Source: NORP240 sp942492445 (GTDB taxonomy: Bacteria > Pseudomonadota > Gammaproteobacteria > Pseudomonadales > Pseudohongiellaceae). From it: a stretch of 64,000 bases of DNA. Below the pieces are notes generated by a model that was not told the DNA's origin, did not search any database, and saw only the letters and a program-made list of their open reading frames with translations. The position numbers and the translations under genes were made by a program. The DNA lies in the NCBI GenBank assembly GCA_942492445.1, contig CALOEW010000042.1, positions 47,687-111,686 on the forward strand. The letters run 5' to 3'. Below, piece after piece: positions 44,235 through 52,876 of the stretch (position 1 is the first letter of the stretch; each line of letters starts with the position of its first letter).

Positions 44235-46331
44235 TCAGGGCCCGGGTGCCGCGCTGGCAAAGGCCTGAATCAGTCGCACAAGCTGGGTAATGTCACGCAG
44301 ATCGGCAATCTCTGCGGGTGAATGGCTGTAGCGCCCCGGCCAGGAAAGCCCGGAGTTCGGCGCACCGAAAAACGTAAAGGGTGTGCCATCGGTACTGCCC
44401 TGTGTCAACCCGATCTGCACCTCGATACCGGCTTCATCGGCAATGGCACGATTGCGACCGAGCTCGGCGGGTGTTGCCAGGCTATTATTTTCAACTGACC
44501 TCAAAACAGGTCCGCCGCCAAGCGGCGCGTAGGCAAAATGAGGTGATTCCAGTGGCGAATCCGAAGTGACAAAGGTATCGACGCTGTACACTCGCCGTGT
44601 TTCCCTGCCAAAGCGACGCGCCAACTCCCCGGCACCTCTCAATCCACCCTCCTCACGGACCGACCAGGCGAATATTACCCGATGGTCCAGGCTGGCGGGA
44701 TCCAGGTTTCGGATCGCCAGCAGGAGCGCGGCAGTACCAACGCGATCGTCCATTGACCGGGACCCATACCGGTATGGACCCATGCGAAAGCCTTGTTTGA
44801 AGCCCGTAACTCCCATCCCGGGTTTTACTCCGGCCTCGGAAAGTTGGCTGGAATCCATCCCGAACCAGGCCTGAAGTCGTTCTGTCTGCTTCTGTTGCGG
44901 ATTATTACGGTTCAGGAATACCCCCCGCAACTGATCGGGATCCGGCTCTGAATTCACATCGCTGCCGGCGTCCAGTTGCAGCAGTGCCGGCTGCCCCTCC
45001 CAGGCAGTCGTGACTGCGTTGCCCAGACGCGTCAGGTTTACTACTCCGTCCGCCTCAATGTCGGCAACTTCCCAGCCGACTTCGTCCATGTGCGCAATAA
45101 AGAAAGTGGCTTCGCCCTGTTCAGGCCCCATCTCCACCCACAAATTTCCCATATCGTCGACCGAAGCACTTTGTCGCGCCCAGTCTGGAAGCGCATTGTA
45201 AACCAGGAACCGCACCGGCCCCTCGTGACCGGGTACTGCGGAAAGCTCTGCCAGTTGATCCAGAATGGCGCTCGCTTCCATCATACTGTTCAGATCGTAG
45301 CGCCGCCCCCACCGCGACGGTTCATCATTCAATGGTCGTCCCGGCGGCGGTGCTGCCCTCCACCCGGGCACGGCGGCGAAGGGATTGATTGTTCTTACCA
45401 GTCTTTCCAGCAGTTCCTGGGCCGATGCCATGCTGATGCGTTCCATGAGCCCCTCGGAATTTGCCACCTCGGGTACCAGGCTGATCACCGTTTCGACACC
45501 GACGCTTTCCAGCACCGCGTCGAATCGACTGCTGACCCCGCCCAACTGCTCCAGGGCCGCCTCTGACTGCCCTGGTGCGACCATCACCAGGGCACCCACC
45601 GAACCCAGGTGTCGCAACGCTGCAGCAAGGCCGGTCCAGCCGAATACCTGTTGCGTACTGAGCACGTAGCTGGTGCGTCCCTGTCCGTTGATTCCGGCTT
45701 CACCTGCAGCAAATACGGCGGCACACCCGACGCGGGCGCCTGCTCTCGGACCGGCCGCCTCGGAACCGAAATGCCAGGCCGGCAGGTGCCTTACAACCGG
45801 GTCCAGCAATGCAATACCCATCTCGGCCACTTCCTGAGCCGACGATGCCCCCACGTCCAGCCACAGGTCATCAGCAGTCACCAGCGCGTGCTCGTTTCGA
45901 TGCTGTGCGGCAAAGTGGCCATTGGCTACTGCCGTCACTCCCAACAGCGGACCACTACGGGTCAGGATACGCAGCTGCTGACCTTCATGAGCCTGATCCC
46001 AGAGTGGGTGACTTGACCCGGAACCGACGCGATGCAGCCGCAGGTAGCCCTGTGCAGTGATCTGACTTACCGTGTAGGAATAGGAATCCAGGGCACAGGC
46101 CACCACCCGATGAGGTTCTCCGCTTCCAATTGTTTTTACCAGATTGCCGAAACGGTCGGTCTCCCAGTCAGGGTAATTTTCCTGCAACGGTGCTGTGGCA
46201 TGATGCTCATGCCCAGTCGGGGCATCCAGAACGATCCAGGAGGCCAGCCTTGCCAGGTCAGGGTTCTGTGCATACACTTGCGAACCGGATGCAGACACTG
46301 TCGCCAGGCCGGCAACCACCAGCACCCGCAC
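44235..46331 (-). CDS. Exported M42-type peptidase with duplicated domain
   Basis: This 698-residue protein has a signal peptide and two M42-like halves. The C-terminal half (about 340-698) has the metal and catalytic pattern: FFIAHMDEVGWEVAD, SRSMDDRVGTAALLLA, WSVREEGGLRGA, SVDTFVTSDSP and PGRYSHSPAE. The N-terminal half (about 20-330) starts with the matching APTGHEHHATAPLQENYPDW and WETDRFGNLVKTIGSGE but has ACALDSYSYTV in place of the HMDEVG metal site, so it is probably inactive. M42 enzymes are usually cytoplasmic aminopeptidases of about 350 residues; an exported tandem form is unusual. Confidence 0.8.
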   Translation of the reverse strand: MRVLVVAGLATVSASGSQVYAQNPDLARLASWIVLDAPTGHEHHATAPLQENYPDWETDRFGNLVKTIGSGEPHRVVACALDSYSYTVSQITAQGYLRLHRVGSGSSHPLWDQAHEGQQLRILTRSGPLLGVTAVANGHFAAQHRNEHALVTADDLWLDVGASSAQEVAEMGIALLDPVVRHLPAWHFGSEAAGPRAGARVGCAAVFAAGEAGINGQGRTSYVLSTQQVFGWTGLAAALRHLGSVGALVMVAPGQSEAALEQLGGVSSRFDAVLESVGVETVISLVPEVANSEGLMERISMASAQELLERLVRTINPFAAVPGWRAAPPPGRPLNDEPSRWGRRYDLNSMMEASAILDQLAELSAVPGHEGPVRFLVYNALPDWARQSASVDDMGNLWVEMGPEQGEATFFIAHMDEVGWEVADIEADGVVNLTRLGNAVTTAWEGQPALLQLDAGSDVNSEPDPDQLRGVFLNRNNPQQKQTERLQAWFGMDSSQLSEAGVKPGMGVTGFKQGFRMGPYRYGSRSMDDRVGTAALLLAIRNLDPASLDHRVIFAWSVREEGGLRGAGELARRFGRETRRVYSVDTFVTSDSPLESPHFAYAPLGGGPVLRSVENNSLATPAELGRNRAIADEAGIEVQIGLTQGSTDGTPFTFFGAPNSGLSWPGRYSHSPAEIADLRDITQLVRLIQAFASAAPGP

Positions 46332-46725
46332 TATCCAGACTTTGCCTGCATGCCGGAATCCCTCTGATTCCGGCCCTGCTCTTCAGTTGATCTGTGGACA
46401 TTACCAGGGGACCTCTGAATTGTTACCTCGATACTCCGGCCTGCGGACGAGGAGAAAGTGCACCGCCATCGACACCATGTCTTTTTCAGGAAACCTCTGA
46501 TCAATTCCCACGACACTCTGGAGCTTGATCAGGGGTTCCCCGGCGTAATGTATTCTCGACTATATCGCAGAAATAAAGCCGGAAACAGCGCCCGGACAAG
46601 TTATCAGCGACCGTAAACCGGCCGAAACCGGATTCGGTAGACAAGCCTGTTACAAGTGGATAACTTTCTCGCATCCTGACATCGGAAGGCCGGAATAACG
46701 ATTTCAACAGGCGGATTGCTATAAC
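46332..46725. other. Intergenic region with two repeat copies
   Basis: These 394 bases hold no gene I can support. A solo repeat end (GGGGACCTCTGAATT) starts near 46407 and a complete mini-element lies at 46488-46540. A possible -10 (TATAAC) stands just before the Sua5 gene. Confidence 0.5.
46488..46540. mobile_element. Minimal MITE-like element
   Basis: AGGAAACCTCTGATCAA (46488-46504) is mirrored by TTGATCAGGGGTTCCC (46525-46540), inverted ends of 15-16 bases with one or two mismatches, around a 20-base core (CGACACTCTGGAG) similar to that of other copies. It looks like an internally deleted form of the 29200-29471 element. Confidence 0.65.
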
Positions 46726-47721
46726 ATGGCGGAACTGGGAAGCGACATTCAGAAGGCCGCTGCATTGCTGCGGGCAGGTGAACTGGTTGCCATACCGACT
46801 GAGACCGTTTACGGCCTTGCGGCCAACGCGATGGATCAGAGTGCTCTGGTTAAAATATTCAGCGTCAAGAATCGTCCCGCATTCGACCCTCTTATCGTTC
46901 ACGTGTCAGAAACAGCAGCGTTCACACACTATGCGGAAGACATTCCATCCATTGCCCTGAGTCTCGCCAGCGAGGTATGCCCGGGCCCGGTGACATTCAT
47001 TTTCCGGAAAAAGCCTGTAGTACCGGACCTGGTAACAAGTGGGCATGCAACTGTCGGACTTCGCGTTCCCGATCATGCACTGACCCTGGAGCTGCTGAAG
47101 TCGCTGCCATTTCCCCTTGCCGCACCCAGCGCCAATCCGTTTGGTTTTGTCAGCCCGACCTGTGCCATGGATGTGCAGGAGCAGCTCGGTGAAGCCATCC
47201 CGTATATTCTTGACGGAGGTCCCTGCCGGATCGGCCTGGAAAGCACGATCATCGACTTCAGCGGAAGTGACCCGCAGATTCTCCGCCTCGGTGGACTGTC
47301 CCTGGAATTCATCGAAGACCGCCTGCAGCGGCCTGTAAGGGTACGCACCAGCAGCAGCAGCCCCAGGGCACCCGGCATGTTGAGCAGCCACTACAACCCC
47401 GGAAAGAAGGTGCTGGTGGGAAATATTACTGAGCTGGTTGAAAAGCTGGCCGGACAGAAGGTCGGTGTACTCGCTTTTCGCCAGGCAATCCCTGGCCTGC
47501 CCACAGACAACCAGCGAATCCTTTCTCTGTCCGGGGACCTGCAGGAGGCGGCACGCAATTTTTTTCGTATGCTGCGGGAATTCAGAACTCTGCCTGTCGA
47601 CCTGGTGCTTGCCGAGAAGCTGCCGGAAGTCGGACTGGGACGGGCCATCAACGACCGGCTGCGAAGGGCCGCGGCCGATACGGACACAAGACCGCAGGCC
47701 GGTCTGTCTCCCGGTGAGTAA
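46726..47721 (+). CDS. Threonylcarbamoyl-AMP synthase, Sua5 type
   Basis: This 331-residue enzyme makes threonylcarbamoyl-AMP for tRNA t6A37. The YrdC domain (1-205) has LRAGELVAIPTETVYGLAAN, KNRPAFDPLIVHV, GPVTFIFRKK and SANPFGFVSPT. The C-terminal Sua5 domain (about 215-325) follows the linker SPRAPGMLSSHYNPGKKVLV. Being the two-domain form it is Sua5 rather than the short TsaC; many gammaproteobacteria carry only the short one, so it could be the sole or an additional copy. Confidence 0.93.
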   Translation: MAELGSDIQKAAALLRAGELVAIPTETVYGLAANAMDQSALVKIFSVKNRPAFDPLIVHVSETAAFTHYAEDIPSIALSLASEVCPGPVTFIFRKKPVVPDLVTSGHATVGLRVPDHALTLELLKSLPFPLAAPSANPFGFVSPTCAMDVQEQLGEAIPYILDGGPCRIGLESTIIDFSGSDPQILRLGGLSLEFIEDRLQRPVRVRTSSSSPRAPGMLSSHYNPGKKVLVGNITELVEKLAGQKVGVLAFRQAIPGLPTDNQRILSLSGDLQEAARNFFRMLREFRTLPVDLVLAEKLPEVGLGRAINDRLRRAAADTDTRPQAGLSPGE

Positions 47722-47759
47722 CCGGGACGGGTGCCTCTGTCCAGGCAGCCCGAAAGCAC

Positions 47760-47786
47760 TGCCTCGCTGCCCGAAATAGCGAGGCA
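47760..47786 (+). terminator. Hairpin after the Sua5 gene
   Basis: TGCCTCGCT and AGCGAGGCA form a 9-pair perfect stem with a 9-base loop, 38 bases past the stop. There is no T-run after it, and a repeat end (TAAGGAACCTCTGATTACG) starts at once, from 47788. It may be a weak terminator. Confidence 0.5.
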
Positions 47787-47889
47787 CTAAGGAACCTCTG
47801 ATTACGTACCTCTACGCCTTGGGTTTCCGGCGATTTGTGCTGCTTCGTCAATTTCGTCGCTGCATCATTCTCCAAGGCCTGGCAGCCTG

Positions 47890-48518
47890 CTAACCGGCCA
47901 GCAGAGGAAACAATCCACGCAGACCATTGGCCATGATTTCCACCGCCAGGGCAGTGAGAATAAGACCGAAGAGTCGATTCATGACGTTTAATCCGATCGG
48001 GCCCAGAAATCTGCCGATAGGAGCCGCTAGTCGCAGCACAATCCAGACGATCAGGCAGACCAGCAACGTGACCACTATCACCCAGAACAGATTGTTTTCC
48101 GCTCCCTGTCGCTGCATTTGAATGTACTGATGGAGCCCGGTCCGGCCAGTAATGGAATGGCCACCGGTACGATAGCGATACTTTCGTAGCTCTGAGCCGC
48201 CTCCTTTTCCTGAGCTGTGGTGCGCATCTGTTCCGGTTCAGCCCGCAGCATGGCCAATCCCATCAGCAGAAGGATGATTCCACCGCCGACTCGAAAGGAA
48301 GGCAGGCTTGCACCCAGTACCGTGAGAATATTCTCGCCGAAGGTGGCAGCGAGCGAAAGGACTATAAACACGGTGATTGCAGCGAGATTGACAGCCTTGT
48401 TGAGGTCCTTTGTTTTATAGCCTGTCGTTAATCCGAGTAATATCGGAATGACGGCAAAGGGATTGAGAATTACCAGCAGAGCCGTGAAAAATCGTGTGTA
48501 TTCGGTCAGATATTCCAT
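47890..48518 (-). CDS. MarC family membrane protein (one frameshift)
   Basis: MarC-type proteins are inner membrane proteins of unknown transport role. The N-terminal frame (from 48518: LLVILNPFAVIPILLGLTTG, VGGGIILLLMGLAMLRAEPE, VAIPLLAGPGSIST) and the C-terminal frame (QMQRQGAENNLFWVIVVTLL, RLFGLILTALAVEIMANGLR) are both intact and join near 48115-48125. A single indel restores about 210 residues, the normal length. Confidence 0.87.
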
Positions 48519-48655
48519 CCCCGCCTTACCTGATTACTCGCCAATTGAACCTGCTTTCCGACTTCGGGAAGCCCTGCTATACACATTTGGCATTGCTGTC
48601 CCGCATTGTTCAATCTGAAGTCGATCCCGTACTGTTCAATCTGAAGGTCGGTAAA

Positions 48656-49651
48656 CTACCCGGTCCGGTTCGAGCGCATTCTCTGCTGCACTTTAAAATT
48701 CAGCTTTTCCTTTCTCCGGGTTTCGATGACTGAGTGCATGGGCTGGCCGATATGTGCCTCCCCTCGCTCCCTTGCCAGTTTCATCTGACGCTCCCGTTCA
48801 GCGAATCGCTTTATCTTCCTCGAGCTATGCCTCTCATAACAATAGGGACAGCTGACCCCTTTTTGGTAATGCTCACTCTCCTTGTCATTGTCGTTGATCG
48901 GCATACGACAGGCATGGCATTGATCGTAGGAACCTTTTTCAAGCCTGTGATCTACAGTCACCCGATTGTCAAAAACAAAGCACTCCCCCCTCCACATCGT
49001 TTCCTTAACGGCCACCTCCGCGAGGTAGTTGAGGATACCTCCCTTCAAGTGGTAAACCTCGTCGAATCCCTGCTGTTTGAGAAAGGCAGTGGATTTTTCG
49101 CAGCGAATTCCTCCGGTACAGAACATGGCGACCCGTCGATGCCTGGACGGATCCAGGTTCCGTTCTACGAAACGGGGGAACTCGCGGAACGAACCGGTTT
49201 CGGGATTGATGGCTCCTTCAAAGGTTCCGATCTGGTACTCGTAGTTATTTCGGGTATCGATCAGCAGTACCTCCGGGTCGGAAATCAACGCGTTCCAGTC
49301 ACTGGCCTCCACATAGGTACCGACAAGTTGACCGGGATCGATATCCTCGACCCCCATAGTGACTATCTCTTTCTTCAGCTTGACCTTGGTCCTGTAGAAG
49401 GGATTGTCGTCGCTGTAGGACTCCTTCACTTCCACGGCTGCAAAGCGTGGATCGCGCCTGATCAATGAGACTACAGCGTCGACCCCGGCTCTTGAGCCGG
49501 CAATGGTTCCGTTAATTCCTTCTCTTGCCAGCAACACGGTACCACGCACTTTTTCAGCCAGCATCAGGTCCCTCAGGGGCTTGCGGAAATTCTCGAAGTC
49601 GGGAAATCTGGCGAAATAGTACAGTGCCGCAACAACTGTGCTGTGATCCAT
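48656..49651 (-). CDS. trhO: tRNA uridine(34) hydroxylase TrhO (rhodanese family)
   Basis: TrhO (YceA) hydroxylates U34 of tRNA to form ho5U. The 331-residue protein has the N-terminal domain (LLAREGINGTIAGSRAGVDA), a rhodanese domain (LLIDTRNNYEYQIGTFEGAI) with active cysteine in AMFCTGGIRCEKSTAFLK, and a C-terminal Cys-containing region (CHACRMPI, GVSCPYCYERHS). Length and motifs are canonical. Confidence 0.95.
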   Translation of the reverse strand: MDHSTVVAALYYFARFPDFENFRKPLRDLMLAEKVRGTVLLAREGINGTIAGSRAGVDAVVSLIRRDPRFAAVEVKESYSDDNPFYRTKVKLKKEIVTMGVEDIDPGQLVGTYVEASDWNALISDPEVLLIDTRNNYEYQIGTFEGAINPETGSFREFPRFVERNLDPSRHRRVAMFCTGGIRCEKSTAFLKQQGFDEVYHLKGGILNYLAEVAVKETMWRGECFVFDNRVTVDHRLEKGSYDQCHACRMPINDNDKESEHYQKGVSCPYCYERHSSRKIKRFAERERQMKLARERGEAHIGQPMHSVIETRRKEKLNFKVQQRMRSNRTG

Positions 49652-49938
49652 GGGGGTTCCTCTTTGCTGTGCGGAGCGTAAGTCCGGTGCGTGGCGGTGT
49701 CCGCGCGTATTTTAGGGAACCGTCGAATCGATGTCTATCGGGCTGTATCCGGCCGCCGACGCCGAAATTCCGACACCAGTGCACGGCGCCCGCCAACAAC
49801 CGATAGCGGAATCTACTGTCATTCCGGCTGCGCCGGTCAGTCCGGGAGCTTCCTCAGGGGACCTCTGATTGGTGAGCGATACAACGGTGTAGTAAAATTC
49901 AGGGGTCGCGGCAATTTTGTTCAACCGAGTGAATAGCA
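49652..49938. other. Intergenic region with two repeat ends
   Basis: The gap holds the repeat ends TTTAGGGAACCGTCGAATCG (from 49711) and AGGGGACCTCTGATTGG (from 49856), in the same orientation. I see no gene. Confidence 0.5.
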
Positions 49939-50819
49939 TTGGTTTCAAAAAAGCTACGAAATAAAGTCGAGGCATTGCTGAAAAGTGCTGATATCCGGCT
50001 GGACGGTGATCGCCCCTGGGATGTAAGAATCAATGACCCCAGGGTGTTCAATGCCACCCTGTCCAGAGGCTCCATCGGGATGGGTGAATCCTACATGGCT
50101 GGCTGGTGGGATTGTGATGCGCTGGATGAGTTCTTCAGCAGGGTATTGCGCACCGATCTGCCATCCCGGGTCAGATCATTCCGGGATCGTGTGCTTTCCC
50201 TCAGCTCGCTGCTGCTCAACAGGCAATCCGGCTCACGAGGGTTGAAGGTTGGAAAGCAGCATTACGATGCCGGCAATGACCTCTATAGGCGTATGCTGGA
50301 TCGGAGAATGATCTACAGCTGCGCTTACTGGCGGGAAGCTGACAACCTCGATACCGCTCAGGAATCAAAGCTCGACCTGGTGTTTCGCAAACTCGGTCTG
50401 AAACCTGGCATGCGCGTCCTTGATATCGGCTGCGGTTGGGGTGGCGCAGCCGGCTACGCGGCGGAAAAATACGGCGTCGAAGTCGTGGGGATCACAATTT
50501 CCAGGGAACAGTCGCGGCTGGCACGAGACCGTTGTCAGGGGCTGCCGGTCGAGATCAGGCTGCAGGGATATCAGAAGACCTGTTTGTCATGGAAGACTGG
50601 CAGAATTTTCGCAGCGACTACGACCGCACCCTGCAGGTCTGGGATAGGAATATCAACGCGGCCTGGAGCGAACTTCCCGGTTATGACGAGACTTTTCGTC
50701 GCATGTGGCACCTTTACCTGATGAGCGCAGCGGGGTCATTCCGGTCCGGTAATAATCAACTCTGGCAGATCGTCCTGTCCAAGAATGGCACTCCGGCACG
50801 TTATGATGCCCCCCGTTGA
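49939..50819 (+). pseudogene. cfa: Cyclopropane-fatty-acyl-phospholipid synthase with internal deletion
   Basis: CFA synthase methylenates membrane lipid double bonds with S-adenosylmethionine. The N-terminal part is intact (GMGESYMAGWWDCDALDEFF, KQHYDAGNDLYRRMLDRRMI, RVLDIGCGWGGAAGYAAEKY). After VEIRLQGY (about 50565) the family continues with roughly 80 residues holding catalytic elements, but here the sequence jumps, in another frame, to SEDLFVMEDWQNFRSDYDRT and ends normally at 50819. The missing block plus frame change makes this a broken gene, or a collapsed read. The junction is at 50562-50578. It starts at TTG 49939. Confidence 0.85.
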
Positions 50820-50934
50820 CGCGTTTGACTTTTACCGGTCTCAACCTGACGCCGCCAGGGGCGACACCGACTAATGACATCATCACTTACGCGCTCGGGC
50901 CCAGTCGAAAAGCAGGGGCAGGGCGAAGGGCCAT

Positions 50935-51795
50935 TCAGCAAACGACTGGCAGCTTGCCTGGCTGCCCCCATTCGCACCAGGAGGCATCGTAAACCACGAG
51001 GTCGTTGTAGCCGGCCAGGTAGGCGGCGAGGGTAAGAATACAGGCTGAAAGACCGGAACCACAGGTAAAAACAAGCTTCTGCCCGGGGGTTACCACTCGC
51101 GCCAGTATTTCCTTCAGTTCAGCCGCCGGCTTCATGGTGATGTCATTGAGGACCTGTTGAAACGGCAGGCAACTGGCACCGGGCATGTGACCACCACGAA
51201 GATTGGGTCTTGGCTCCGGTTCACGCCCGTAAAAGCGGCCTTCAGAGCGCGCATCCAGAATCGCGCAGGAATCGTCGTCAAGTAACTGATAGAGTGTCAG
51301 AGCGTTACAGAAAAAACCGGCTCGTTCGCGACTCTCGAAGTTTCCGGTTTGCGGTGCCGAATCAAGGATCTCATCTGTCAGTTCCTGTCCTTGCTGCCTC
51401 CAGGCTACCGCGCCACCGTCCAGAACCGCAACATTGTCATGCCCCATGGAACGGAACATCCACCAGGCTCTGGGACTGGCATAGACGCCCGTGTCGTCAT
51501 AGATCACGATGGCGCTGTCGGCATTGATACCCAGCTTTCTCACCTGATCGCCGAAAAATTCTGCCGGGGGCATCATGTGGGGAAAGGAGGAATTCCGGTC
51601 ACAGACTGTTTTATCGTAATCAAAGCGCAGTGACCCTGGTATATGTCGGGCCCGGGTTCCCTCTGTAAGGGACTGACGGGTAAAAGGTGCTATGGGGGGT
51701 ACCGACGCATCGAGGATCACCAGATTGTCGGCGTTGCCGTGGTCAGCAAGCCACGCAACGCTGACCAGTGCTGAGGGAATTGTAAGCCTGCTCAT
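50935..51795 (-). CDS. sseA: Thiosulfate/3-mercaptopyruvate sulfurtransferase
   Basis: This 286-residue enzyme has two rhodanese domains. The N-terminal one (VILDASVPPIAPFTR, HIPGSLRFDYDKTVCD) is inactive in this family, and the C-terminal one carries the active loop FTCGSGLSACILTLAAYLAG, of the CG-S/T-G type that favours 3-mercaptopyruvate. It moves sulfur to thiol acceptors in the cytoplasm. Just upstream is another copy of the dispersed-repeat end (51803-51835). Confidence 0.92.
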   Translation of the reverse strand: MSRLTIPSALVSVAWLADHGNADNLVILDASVPPIAPFTRQSLTEGTRARHIPGSLRFDYDKTVCDRNSSFPHMMPPAEFFGDQVRKLGINADSAIVIYDDTGVYASPRAWWMFRSMGHDNVAVLDGGAVAWRQQGQELTDEILDSAPQTGNFESRERAGFFCNALTLYQLLDDDSCAILDARSEGRFYGREPEPRPNLRGGHMPGASCLPFQQVLNDITMKPAAELKEILARVVTPGQKLVFTCGSGLSACILTLAAYLAGYNDLVVYDASWCEWGQPGKLPVVC

Positions 51796-51802
51796 GGAAT
51801 TC

Positions 51803-51835
51803 CAACCCTCTGATTAAGCCCCACAACGCTCAGGT
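51803..51835 (+). repeat. Dispersed repeat end
   Basis: The sequence CCTCTGATTAAGCCCCACAA followed by CGCTC is identical over 25 bases to that at 8888-8912, 43 kb away. The outermost GGAACC bases are degenerate here. No inverted partner was seen. Confidence 0.65.
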
Positions 51836-51865
51836 CCTGCACAACTCAGAAGCGCAGATCCGGAA

Positions 51866-52726
51866 TCACAGCGCCTGTAGAATCTGGCGCAGTTTGGCTT
51901 TCACTTTTTCCTGGTTCTGTGGCCCGATTCGTATCATCTGTTTCTGCAGGTCGGACATCCCTTCGATCCGGCTGTCAGCATAGAGATACATCACTGACGG
52001 TTTGACCAGTTGCAGCGAGTTGTCTATGTCTTCGGTTTCCAGGACGTTGCGAATGGCCCGACGCAGGGTGGTGTCAAAGTTCGTGTCTGCGTACCCCAGT
52101 TCGGAGTAGGCCTGTTGAAAAAGCGGCCGGGCCAGTCGGTACAGGGCCATTGCCTGTCCGGTATCGACAGCCACCAGGGTGTCGATAACCTGGTCGAAAC
52201 GGCGGAACCCGGCTTCATCCAGCTCAAACAGGTTGTCGTCGATGGCCCGGACGGGGAACTCACCCTGCACGTCACGGTAAGGCAGGTTATTCTGCGGCAG
52301 ATTGTTACGACTTAAATTGTCCACCAGCGCCACAACTCGCCTTATGAGCTGCTCGTCAGCCAGGTGACTCAAGAGGGCCGCGCCATTGCTCACCTGTTGC
52401 AGGCCCCGGGTGATAAACCCGTCACTGGAATTCAGGGAGGGAAGCTCAACCGGCGCAATGGTTTCGACGGGCTCTTCGACAGCCGCGGGTTCCGGTTCCG
52501 GCAACTCTGGTGCCGGTGAGGCAGTCTCAGGTGGCCGGGTCGGGGCCGGGTCGCGCTGTATGGGCTGGGGAGGTTCGGGTTCAGCCTGAACAGGTTGCAG
52601 CTCCGGTGGCGGGATGACGATGGTGGTCGTTCCCTCAGGGGGCTCGTAGGTGGCTCCCAGATAAACCAGATACAACAGAGTGGCCACAGCAATCAGGGCC
52701 ATTACTAGAAAACTCTTCGCGCCCAT
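51866..52726 (-). CDS. DUF3014-type membrane-anchored protein
   Basis: This 286-residue protein has one N-terminal membrane segment (FLVMALIAVATLLYLVYLGA), a Pro/Glu-rich linker (about 30-95) and a globular domain with the DUF3014 pattern: LPSLNSSDGFITRGLQQV, LIRRVVALVDNLSRNNLPQN, FRRFDQVIDTLVAVDTGQAM, LFQQAYSELGYADTNF, and VMYLYADSRIEGMSDLQKQM. The function is unknown. The proline-rich stalk suggests the domain sits away from the membrane in the periplasm. Confidence 0.85.
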   Translation of the reverse strand: MGAKSFLVMALIAVATLLYLVYLGATYEPPEGTTTIVIPPPELQPVQAEPEPPQPIQRDPAPTRPPETASPAPELPEPEPAAVEEPVETIAPVELPSLNSSDGFITRGLQQVSNGAALLSHLADEQLIRRVVALVDNLSRNNLPQNNLPYRDVQGEFPVRAIDDNLFELDEAGFRRFDQVIDTLVAVDTGQAMALYRLARPLFQQAYSELGYADTNFDTTLRRAIRNVLETEDIDNSLQLVKPSVMYLYADSRIEGMSDLQKQMIRIGPQNQEKVKAKLRQILQAL

Positions 52727-52804
52727 GAGTCAAACCTGTCAACAGCTCGCTTCCATTTTGTCACAGTCTCCTTTGAAGGAACAAGGCTGCCGCGGCACCC
52801 GGGA

Positions 52805-52843
52805 ACCAGAAGGCCATTACCGGAACGGTAATGGCCTTCTGGT
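52805..52843 (-). terminator. Perfect 17-bp hairpin downstream of the peroxiredoxin gene
   Basis: ACCAGAAGGCCATTACC and GGTAATGGCCTTCTGGT are exact complements around the loop GGAAC. It lies 33 bases past the peroxiredoxin stop. There is no T-run in the minus direction, so it may act as an RNA 3' end stabiliser or a factor-assisted terminator rather than a classical one. Confidence 0.75.
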
Positions 52844-52876
52844 GAGACTGGCTGAGACATTGAAACAAGCCGGTGG

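Noticed and set aside
50562..50721. Possibility that the cfa break is a programmed frameshift
   Set aside because: A block of about 80 residues is missing, which a frameshift cannot explain, and no slippery sequence was seen.
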